A stretch of DNA of 56,031 bases, taken from Cryobacterium cheniae. GTDB taxonomy: Bacteria; Actinomycetota; Actinomycetes; Actinomycetales; Microbacteriaceae. The DNA lies in NCBI RefSeq assembly GCF_004403395.1, contig NZ_SOGN01000005.1:1-56031 (forward strand), read 5' to 3'. Positions 50,012 through 56,031 of this stretch are shown piece by piece. A model generated the notes under the pieces. The model searched no databases. It saw nothing but the letters and a program-made list of their open reading frames with translations, and was not told the origin of the DNA. Every line of letters begins with the position of its first letter. Position 1 is the stretch's first letter. The position numbers and the translations under genes were made by a program.

Positions 50012-50479
50012 TCAGTTCCGAGACAGCCCGCGGGTCCCCGGCAGATCTTCGCTAGACACCGAGCTGAGCAGCAGGCTCGTCTCGCTGTTCAGCACGCCCT
50101 CGATCGAGCGCACCTGCCCGAGCAGCCGGTCGAAGTCGGCCAGGGTGTCGGTGCGCAGCTCGGCGACCAGGTCCCAGCCGCCGTTGGTCGAGTGCAGGGC
50201 CTTCACCTCGGGAAATCCGCGCAGCGCGTGGATCACCTTCGTGATCGCGCGGCCCTCCACCTCGATCAGGGTGATCGCCCGAATGGAGTTCGGGTCTCGG
50301 TCCTCCCGGATCCGCACGCCGAAGCCCACCACTGTGCCCGAATCGGTCAGCCGCTTGAGCCGGCTGTTGATGGTGGACCGGGTCACCCCGAGGTCGCGAG
50401 CCAGGCTCGCCACGGGCTCGCGACCGTTCACGCGCAGGGCGGACAGGAGGCGGCGGTCGAGATCGTCGAGGGGATACAT
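50012..50479 (-). CDS. Lrp/AsnC-family regulator of the citrulline/ornithine genes
   Basis: 155 aa. The helix-turn-helix is VASLARDLGVTRSTINSRLKRL, and the C-terminal RAM domain has the ligand-binding strand pattern (ITLIEVEGRAI and GGWDLVAELRTDTLADFDRLL). It is divergent from the ornithine cyclodeaminase gene and almost certainly controls it, as Lrp-type regulators of arginine/ornithine catabolism do. The effector is probably ornithine, citrulline or arginine (inference). Confidence 0.9.
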   Translation of the reverse strand: MYPLDDLDRRLLSALRVNGREPVASLARDLGVTRSTINSRLKRLTDSGTVVGFGVRIREDRDPNSIRAITLIEVEGRAITKVIHALRGFPEVKALHSTNGGWDLVAELRTDTLADFDRLLGQVRSIEGVLNSETSLLLSSVSSEDLPGTRGLSRN

Positions 50480-50604
50480 TGCTCATAGTGTATATATGCC
50501 TTGTGCATAATGTGTGATCTTCTGGTCAGATTGCGGCAGAAAACAAATGGTGACCGCACATCGCCCATGCATAAGGTTGAAACCCTGATCGAGGGGAGAC
50601 GCAC
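50480..50604. promoter_or_regulatory. AT-rich divergent regulatory region, Lrp/ocd
   Basis: 125 bp, markedly AT-rich for this genome, with interlocked CATA/TATG elements (CATAGTGTATATATG at 50484-50498, TGCATAATG at 50504-50512, ATGCATAAG at 50567-50575). This is the kind of degenerate dyad array Lrp proteins bind. No confident -35/-10 pair was chosen. Confidence 0.5.
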
Positions 50605-51636
50605 GTGGTGCGCTTTGTAGACGTAGGAAACATCAACCGCTGGGCCGCCGACACGGGTGTGGAACGCATCCTGACCGACATGGTGGAGTACCTGGAGCGC
50701 GACTTCCGCCGCTGGCCCACCTTCGACAAGGCGCCGCGCGTGGCCAGCCACTCTCCGCTCGGCGTGATCGAGCTCATGCCCACGAGCGACGGCGTCACCT
50801 ACGGCTTCAAATACGTCAACGGACATCCGTCGAACCCGTCGCGGGGTCTGCAGACCGTGACCGCGTTCGGCGTGCTCGCCGACGTGCAGAGCGGCTACCC
50901 CACCTTCTGGTCCGAGATGACCGTGCTCACGGCCTTCCGCACCGCCGCGACGTCGGCCATGGTCGCCCGGGCGCTGGCCCGCCCCGACGCCCACACCATG
51001 GCCATGATCGGAACCGGCACGCAGTCGGAGTTCCAGGCGCTCGCCTTCCGCGGGCTTCTCGGCATCAACCGGCTGCGCGTCTGGGACACAGACCCCGACG
51101 CCATCGCCAAATTCGTGCGCAACCTGGCTCCGCTCGGTTTTGAGATCGTCGTCGCCACCGGGGCGACGGATGCCGTCACCGGCGCCGACATCATCACCAC
51201 CTGCACCGCGGACAAGGCGAACGCCACCGTGCTCACCGACGCCATGGTCACCCCCGGCGTGCACATCAACGCCATCGGCGGCGACTGCCCGGGCAAGACC
51301 GAGCTCGACGCGGACATCCTGCACCGCGCCGACGTCTTCGTGGAGTTCACCGCGCAGACCCGCATCGAGGGTGAAATCCAGCAGATGCACCCCGATTTCC
51401 CGGTCACCGAGATCTGGCAGGTCCTTCTCGGAGAGGCTGCCGGGCGCACCTCAGCCCAGCAGATCACGGTCTTCGACTCCGTCGGCTTCGCCATCGAGGA
51501 CTTCTCGGCACTCCGTTTCCTGCAGGATGCCGTCGACCGGACCCCGTTCTACACCGACATCGACCTCGTCGCCGACCCCGACGACCCGAAGGACCTGTTC
51601 GGACTGGTCACCGCGGGCGCGCCCGTACTCGTCTGA
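50605..51636 (+). CDS. Ornithine cyclodeaminase
   Basis: 343 aa of the mu-crystallin/ornithine cyclodeaminase family. It has the NAD-binding motif MIGTGTQSEFQ, FRTAATSAMVARAL and the catalytic Asp in GGDCPGKTELD. It converts L-ornithine to L-proline and ammonia. GTG 50605 is the start, after GAGGGGAG. The citrulline hydrolase gene follows 5 nt later, so together they convert citrulline to proline. The members that lack catalytic residues act as alanine or pyrroline reductases, but the residues here look intact. Confidence 0.9.
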   Translation: MVRFVDVGNINRWAADTGVERILTDMVEYLERDFRRWPTFDKAPRVASHSPLGVIELMPTSDGVTYGFKYVNGHPSNPSRGLQTVTAFGVLADVQSGYPTFWSEMTVLTAFRTAATSAMVARALARPDAHTMAMIGTGTQSEFQALAFRGLLGINRLRVWDTDPDAIAKFVRNLAPLGFEIVVATGATDAVTGADIITTCTADKANATVLTDAMVTPGVHINAIGGDCPGKTELDADILHRADVFVEFTAQTRIEGEIQQMHPDFPVTEIWQVLLGEAAGRTSAQQITVFDSVGFAIEDFSALRFLQDAVDRTPFYTDIDLVADPDDPKDLFGLVTAGAPVLV

Positions 51637-51641
51637 CCCCG

Positions 51642-52592
51642 GTGTCCGTCCAGGCACCGTCGGCCGTGGTCCTCATCCGGCCGCATTTCTTCTCGCCGAA
51701 CCCGGAAACGGCCCACGACAACGCCTTTCAATCGAGGGATGCCGGGCATGACGCGGCCCTGGTGGCCGAGGCGGCCTACGCCGAGGTGACCGAGGTGGCC
51801 GGCACCCTGGAGGGGCAAGGAATTGCGGTGCACCTGTTCGACGACGACGGACCGGGTCGCCCCGACAGCGTGTTCCCCAACAACTGGATCTCGACCCACG
51901 CCGGGGGACACGTGGCGCTCTATCCCATGCACGCGCCGAACCGGCGCACCGAGCGCCGGGGCGACATCGTCGAGATGCTGAAGCAGCGCTACCGTGTGCA
52001 GGACGTCGTCGACTATTCCGGGCTCGAACTCGACGACGTCTTCCTCGAGGGAACCGGCGCGATGGTGCTCGACCATGCGGCGCGGATCGCCTACGTGGCG
52101 CGGTCGCGGCGGGCCGACCCGATCGCGCTCGAACGGTTCTGCACCAACTTCGGCTACGAGCCCATCGTCTTCGACGCGTCCGACGAGAACGGCACCCCGA
52201 TCTATCACACCAACGTCATGATGTGCGTCGCCACGGACTTCGCCCTGGTCGGGCTCGACCTGATCGAGTCGCCCACCCGGCGCAGCCACGTCGTGGAGCG
52301 CCTGGCCTCGCAGGACCGGCAGGTGCTCGCCCTCGACCGAGACCAGATCCGCAACTACGCCGGCAACGCCATCGAACTGCACGGCCGGAACGGTCGGATG
52401 CTGGCGCTCTCCCGCCGCGCCCTCGCCAGCCTGTCCGCACAGCAGCGCCGGATCATCGAGCAGAGCTGCACGATCCTGCCGCTCGACGTGCCCACGATCG
52501 AACTCGCCGGCGGCTCAGTGCGGTGCATGCTCGCCGGGATCCACCTCGACCGTCGTGCTGCGCTGAGCCCTCAGGCGGCCGCGGCCGCCTGA
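51642..52592 (+). CDS. ctlX: CtlX-type citrulline hydrolase (amidinotransferase fold)
   Basis: 316 aa guanidino-group-modifying superfamily protein. FPNNWISTH, EGTGAMVLD, IYHTNVMMC and the final nucleophile segment GGSVRCMLAG (catalytic Cys) match the CtlX group, which degrades citrulline to ornithine, ammonia and CO2. It is the second gene of the pair with ornithine cyclodeaminase. GTG 51642 follows the cyclodeaminase stop by 5 nt. The C-terminal penta-Ala and stop are encoded inside the terminator palindrome that ends the operon. Confidence 0.88.
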   Translation: MSVQAPSAVVLIRPHFFSPNPETAHDNAFQSRDAGHDAALVAEAAYAEVTEVAGTLEGQGIAVHLFDDDGPGRPDSVFPNNWISTHAGGHVALYPMHAPNRRTERRGDIVEMLKQRYRVQDVVDYSGLELDDVFLEGTGAMVLDHAARIAYVARSRRADPIALERFCTNFGYEPIVFDASDENGTPIYHTNVMMCVATDFALVGLDLIESPTRRSHVVERLASQDRQVLALDRDQIRNYAGNAIELHGRNGRMLALSRRALASLSAQQRRIIEQSCTILPLDVPTIELAGGSVRCMLAGIHLDRRAALSPQAAAAA

Positions 52593-52597
52593 GGGCT
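52566..52597. terminator. Terminator overlapping the ctlX stop codon
   Basis: A near-continuous palindrome with arms AGCCCTCAGGCGGCC (52566-52580) and its complement (52583-52597) about a 2-nt centre. The ctlX stop (52590-52592) lies within its right arm. It may also serve the convergent gene at 52612. Confidence 0.8.
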
Positions 52598-52611
52598 CCG
52601 GCGTGCGAACG

Positions 52612-52839
52612 CTAGAGGCGTTCGTCCGGATGGATGCTCCTGGTTGCAGCCCGGCGGTTGCGTCCGCGAAACCAATCCGTGGGGTGCACCTTCGGGAGGA
52701 TCTTCGCGACCGCGAGTGCGGCGAACATGACCGTATTGATGGCGACGAACGCCGCAAGGATGGCGAATTCATCCGATTGAAGCACCGTTGACGGAAGGAG
52801 GATTCCGACCGGAACCAGGGCGTGGGGAGCACCAACCAC
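52612..52839 (-). CDS. Small membrane protein downstream of the glycosyltransferase
   Basis: 75 aa with one or two hydrophobic segments (about residues 4-16 and 25-47: FAILAAFVAINTVMFAALAV) and a basic C-terminal tail (WFRGRNRRAATRS). The GTG start lies 6 nt after the glycosyltransferase stop, which suggests co-transcription and a partner role at the membrane. No family recognised. The tail arrangement is consistent with a single-pass or hairpin inner-membrane protein. Confidence 0.6.
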   Translation of the reverse strand: MVGAPHALVPVGILLPSTVLQSDEFAILAAFVAINTVMFAALAVAKILPKVHPTDWFRGRNRRAATRSIHPDERL

Positions 52840-52845
52840 GATGGA

Positions 52846-54285
52846 TCAGGCCACCCTTCGCAGTTCGTCGTGGGGTGCGGAGTTGACGACATGGCCCCAC
52901 TGTGCCTGCCGGCCCAGGGTGATGTCGATGATCCCCTTGACGTAGACGACGTCCAGGAACACATCGAAGATCAGCTCGGGGAAAAGCGTGAGCGCCAGCA
53001 GGCGTGCCCGTAGGCCGCCCGCCCAGACCGACACGACACGTTCGGCGATGAAAACGAGACCGAGACCCAGCCAGAACGGAAACCAAACCCACGAATCGAT
53101 CGCCAGGAGCGTCACGAGCACGAGCAGCAGGAACGCGCTGAGCGCGATGACGCTGTAGCCCAGGCCCAACTGCTGGGCCCAGTACCGGAAGGTGGACGGT
53201 GAGACGCCGTACGCCCCGATGTTCTCCAACGCGCCCCGTTGCCAGCGCAGGCGTTGCACCCACAGAGTGCGAACGGTTGGCATTACCTCGGTGACGACCG
53301 TGCACTCCGAGGGAGAGATGATGAGCGCGCCCAGCGACTTCAGGGCAATGGTGAGCTCGTTGTCTTCCGTGAGCGCAGCCGTGTCATAGACCTCCCCGCT
53401 GGCACCGGGAATCGTGTCGCCGCGACTTTCAGCCACCGTACGCAAGGCGACGGGCCGGAATAGGGAAGCGGTGCCCGTGAGAACGAAGACGTGGCCCCGG
53501 CGACGGCGAATGTCACGGGAGTACCGAATGTACTCGTTGCGCTGGAACTGACCGAGTAGCCCGGAACCTTCCTCGCCGTAGAACAACCCGCCGACCGCCA
53601 TCAGCGCACGATCGCTGGTGAAGCGACGGACGGCGGCTTCCAGGAAGCCGTCGTCGAGACGTGTGTCGGCATCCAGGACCATGATGAGGTCGTTGTCGCC
53701 CTGGCCCGGTAGGAGCACCTTCAGGATCTGGTTGAGCGCCCCGGCTTTCTTGAATGTGTTCCGGCGAGATTCGAAGATCTCCACCCCCAGCGATCGGGCA
53801 ATGTCGACGGTCCCGTCGGTGCAGTTATCCGCCACGACCACGACGCGTTCCGGGCGGTGCGACTGGGCGAGCAGCGATGAGAGTGTCGCGAAGATCGAAG
53901 CCTCTTCGTTGTGCGCGGGCACCAGAACGGTGACGGTGACGGCGCCGGCGAAGACTCCGCGCGTTCGTGCCATCACGATTCCCGCCGAGAGGGGAGTGGT
54001 GCGCTGGTTCAAGGACCGACGAGCCTTGCTGGACGTTCCTCGTTCGAGCATTGCAATTCCTGCGGCGAAGAGGAAAGCCAGAGCGACGGCGCCGAGGATG
54101 ATCCGCGGCGTCGGTGCCGCCAAGTCATAAAGCACCCGCCACATTCCGAGCACCAGCCCTTGGGAGGGCATTTCGCCCGCCGTCGGCGTTCCGGCGGCGA
54201 CGACAAACCAGAGGAGGGCAGCTGCACCTCCAGCCACAAGCCCGATGACGACGCCGACGCCGCGATCGAAAGTCTTTGCCCCCAT
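52846..54285 (-). CDS. Processive-type family 2 membrane glycosyltransferase
   Basis: 479 aa. Two N-terminal helices precede a GT-A domain with VLVPAHNEEASI, the DxD-type VLDADTRLDD, the catalytic TEDNELT and the processivity motif QRLRWQRG. Three or four C-terminal helices follow. This organisation is shared with hyaluronan, chitin and poly-N-acetylglucosamine synthases, so it likely polymerises or extends a surface polysaccharide while exporting it. The sugar is not determinable. The ATG start is at 54285; the small membrane gene follows. Confidence 0.88.
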   Translation of the reverse strand: MGAKTFDRGVGVVIGLVAGGAAALLWFVVAAGTPTAGEMPSQGLVLGMWRVLYDLAAPTPRIILGAVALAFLFAAGIAMLERGTSSKARRSLNQRTTPLSAGIVMARTRGVFAGAVTVTVLVPAHNEEASIFATLSSLLAQSHRPERVVVVADNCTDGTVDIARSLGVEIFESRRNTFKKAGALNQILKVLLPGQGDNDLIMVLDADTRLDDGFLEAAVRRFTSDRALMAVGGLFYGEEGSGLLGQFQRNEYIRYSRDIRRRRGHVFVLTGTASLFRPVALRTVAESRGDTIPGASGEVYDTAALTEDNELTIALKSLGALIISPSECTVVTEVMPTVRTLWVQRLRWQRGALENIGAYGVSPSTFRYWAQQLGLGYSVIALSAFLLLVLVTLLAIDSWVWFPFWLGLGLVFIAERVVSVWAGGLRARLLALTLFPELIFDVFLDVVYVKGIIDITLGRQAQWGHVVNSAPHDELRRVA

Positions 54286-54294
54286 GAGCGCAGG

Positions 54295-55113
54295 TTAGCA
54301 GAGCAGGGGGACCTCGACCCTCCCGCTGCCGACGCTGCCGCCGCGGAAGAATTCGATCGCGGCGTCCCGGAACGCGCGCGACGTCGGGGCATTGAAGTGG
54401 TTGCGCCCGGGGATCTCGAAGAATCCGCCGTTCGGCGTGGCCGCGGCGAGCGCCTTCGAGGCCTCGAGGATACCGTCCTTGCTCCCGGTGGCGAAGAGCA
54501 CGGGCTGCGCCGGTGCGTTCTCGGGCCCGGGCTGGGGACCGCCGCGCATACCCTCGACGAGGGCCACGAGAGCTTTGAGGTCGTTGCCGGGCAGCGCGCG
54601 CGCCATGGTCAGGTACGCGCCGGTGAGGCGGTCGTCGACCTGGGTTCCGTGCTCGATGTGAGCGCGGGCATCCGTCACCTTGAAACGTTTGAGGGGGTCA
54701 CCGTCGGGGATGCCGCCGAGCACGGCCCGCGAGATGCGGCCCTCCAACTCGCGGGCGGCCTGCCAGCCCACGCGGGCGCCGAGGGAGTACCCGGCGTAGG
54801 CGACCTCGTCGAGCAGGTAGGCGTCGAGCACCTGAAGCACGTCGTCGACCAGAGCCTCCATCGTGTAGTCGGCGGGGGAGCGGGGTTTGTCGCTCAGGCC
54901 GTGCCCGCGCTGGTCGATCGCGATCACGTGGAAGCCGGCGCGGAGGAGATCGCGTGTCCAGCCGGTGACGTGCCAGTTGGCGAGCGCGCTGGAGGCGAAG
55001 CCGTGCACGGCCAGAACGGTGGGTGCGCTCTGATCACCGAATTCGTAGGTTGCCAGGTTGACTCCGTCGGACGAATAGACGAAGCGGTGCGGTGGTGCGG
55101 CGCGTGTTGACAT
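54295..55113 (-). CDS. Alpha/beta hydrolase
   Basis: 272 aa. The oxyanion and nucleophile motifs are AVHGFASSA and GYSLGA (Ser), with the acid in GSKDGI and the His in GRNHFN, so the catalytic triad is complete. The DQRGHGLSDKPR loop is typical of epoxide hydrolase/esterase-like members. Substrate unknown. I chose ATG 55113 (MSTRAAPPHRF); ATGs at 55131 and 55164 are in frame without better signals. It ends 9 nt before the glycosyltransferase start, so the genes on this strand may be co-transcribed. Confidence 0.88.
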   Translation of the reverse strand: MSTRAAPPHRFVYSSDGVNLATYEFGDQSAPTVLAVHGFASSALANWHVTGWTRDLLRAGFHVIAIDQRGHGLSDKPRSPADYTMEALVDDVLQVLDAYLLDEVAYAGYSLGARVGWQAARELEGRISRAVLGGIPDGDPLKRFKVTDARAHIEHGTQVDDRLTGAYLTMARALPGNDLKALVALVEGMRGGPQPGPENAPAQPVLFATGSKDGILEASKALAAATPNGGFFEIPGRNHFNAPTSRAFRDAAIEFFRGGSVGSGRVEVPLLC

Positions 55114-55198
55114 CACGGACCATTGCACCATGAACACTGGGATCCGCGCCCACCAGATCGCCATTTAGACAATCCCACCACCCCGCGTTGTCAGCACT

Positions 55199-55273
55199 TT
55201 GCCAGCTGTAAATGAGGATTTATACAGAAAGCGCGGGCAGTCTTGCAACTTCGCCCGGCCGGGACCCCGGCCG
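55199..55273 (+). promoter_or_regulatory. Promoter and leader hairpin of the terminal gene
   Basis: TTGCCA (55199-55204), a 16-bp spacer and TATACA (55221-55226) form a plausible promoter. A GC-rich hairpin, CGGCCGGG (55256-55263) with CCCGGCCG (55266-55273), lies in the leader about 60 nt before the start codon. No c-di-AMP (ydaO) riboswitch consensus was seen. Confidence 0.55.
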
Positions 55274-55332
55274 TGGAACGTTGAACAAGAACCGCGAGCG
55301 CAGCCGCACGAGCGTTTCGCACTGTGAAAGTT

Positions 55333-56031
55333 ATGCCAAACTCTGATTCGTATTCCTCCCTGTCCGACCTTTTTCCCAGTTCCACCCCTGATTCAAACAC
55401 CTCACCGATCGGTGCGAAAACCGTGATCGGCACCGACAACGGGTTCCCCCGCCACCAGGAAACGCGTCGCGGCCGGGGGCACAACGGCCTGCTGGTGGCC
55501 GGCGCCATCATCGCCGTCGGCGCCATCGTGGGAAGCGGATTCTCCGCTCAATCCGCCTCGCAGTCCGCGGCGGCCGCAGAAAAAGAGAGCCTGGCCGCCA
55601 CCGTTGCGCTGGCCACGACCGGCGGCCCGCACCCCGAGCAGTCGGGCAGCCTGGACAGGGTCGTCTCGGCCCACGCCTCCGCGAGTGCGCGCACCGCCCT
55701 CACCGGCGCCAACAGTGTGATCGCAGCAGCGCAGGGCAAGACGGATGCGACGGCTCTCTCGAGCACTGTCGCCGCGCTCAGCGACTACACCCTTCTGGCC
55801 CCCCAGCGAACTTTCGATCTCGTCGAACAGGTCACTGCCGAATCCGAGGTCGTGAAGACTTCGACTGCGGAGGTCGTTCGCGTGGCTGCGGAGCAGGCTG
55901 CAGTTGCGGCCGCGGCTGCCGCGGCCGCGCAGGCGCAGGCTGCCGCGGATGCTCAGGCGGCGCAGGCTGCCGCTGAGGCTCAGGCCGCCGCGCAGGCGCA
56001 GGCTGCCGCCCAGGCCAAGCCGGCCGCTCCG
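55333..56031 (+). CDS. N-terminal part of an Ala/Gln-rich membrane-anchored or secreted protein (runs off window)
   Basis: 233 codons are visible from ATG 55333 to the window end, with no stop. A polar N-terminal stretch of about 50 residues (ending RHQETRRGRGHN) precedes one hydrophobic helix (GLLVAGAIIAVGAIVGSGFSA, about 52-72), so the bulk is outside the membrane. From about residue 180 the chain is almost purely Ala, Gln and Glu (AAAAAAQAQAAADAQAAQ), a helical or wall-spanning linker, ending AKPAAP at the edge. In related actinobacteria such linkers lead into cell-wall hydrolase or resuscitation-type domains, which is an inference only. Confidence 0.78.
   Translation, partial: MPNSDSYSSLSDLFPSSTPDSNTSPIGAKTVIGTDNGFPRHQETRRGRGHNGLLVAGAIIAVGAIVGSGFSAQSASQSAAAAEKESLAATVALATTGGPHPEQSGSLDRVVSAHASASARTALTGANSVIAAAQGKTDATALSSTVAALSDYTLLAPQRTFDLVEQVTAESEVVKTSTAEVVRVAAEQAAVAAAAAAAAQAQAAADAQAAQAAAEAQAAAQAQAAAQAKPAAP

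Noticed and set aside
55200..55332. Possible c-di-AMP (ydaO) riboswitch before the terminal anchored protein
   Set aside because: The gene context is suggestive, but the conserved riboswitch segments are absent; only a promoter and a short hairpin are supported.
1..56031. tRNA, rRNA, CRISPR arrays, prophage or insertion sequences
   Set aside because: No T-loop-like GGTTCGANTCC in a cloverleaf context, no regular spaced repeats, and no transposase, integrase or phage structural proteins were recognised.

Overview
The window is a 56-kb chromosomal segment from a high-GC actinobacterium, most likely a member of the Microbacteriaceae (Cryobacterium/Leifsonia-like). The protein families, the frequent GTG starts, the strong G/C third-position bias and the conspicuous GGATGC/GCATCC hexamers all fit that placement, but it is an inference from style and not from a marker gene. 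No rRNA, tRNA, CRISPR array, phage or intact insertion sequence was recognised. Genes are dense and mostly metabolic or accessory.

Layout. 1-7.5 kb: direct repeats, the ribosome-rescue hydrolase ArfB, an aromatic-ring FAD monooxygenase with an IclR-type palindrome, a Cof-type HAD phosphatase, a giant kinase/M23-like/aminotransferase fusion and a NUDIX hydrolase. 7.8-13 kb: succinate-semialdehyde dehydrogenase, a medium-chain reductase, an aldo/keto reductase, a SRPBCC protein, a small membrane protein and a CsbD-like stress protein. 13.5-15.1 kb: isocitrate lyase.

15.2-25.6 kb is the most coherent block. It opens with an ArsR/ArsP-type permease/thioredoxin-like set and continues into what looks like a reactive-sulfur (persulfide) defence regulon. 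This regulon holds a 38-aa Cys-rich microprotein, a rhodanese lipoprotein, a thioredoxin, a metallo-beta-lactamase/rhodanese protein, a NiCoT-type permease, a second rhodanese, a TauE/SafE exporter, a CstR-like (CsoR-family) repressor and an unknown membrane protein. Four near-identical palindromes (ATACCCCNNGGGGTAT type), each placed between the -35 and -10 elements of a promoter, tie these genes together. A DUF2202 protein and a two-component system with a His-Pro-repeat sensor sit inside the block.

25.6-34.1 kb: a large unknown membrane protein, a VOC protein, a DEAD-box helicase, a fatty acyl-CoA ligase, a TetR/reductase divergent pair with two operators, and a truncated AlkD-like gene. 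34.1-40 kb: a heliorhodopsin-like protein that lacks the retinal-binding lysine, a flavoprotein, a sugar-epimerase-like enzyme, a PhoD-like phosphatase, a YjbR remnant, a histidine phosphatase and a MhuD-like haem monooxygenase.

40-47 kb: B12-dependent methionine synthase MetH, convergent with a tightly coupled three-gene ECF importer operon (lipoprotein, fused T-A-A protein, S component) that I infer imports cobalamin. 47-56 kb: a PhoX-like secreted protein, cardiolipin synthase, a citrulline-to-proline catabolic pair with an Lrp regulator, a membrane glycosyltransferase with a small membrane partner, an alpha/beta hydrolase, and the 5' part of an Ala/Gln-rich anchored protein that runs off the window end.
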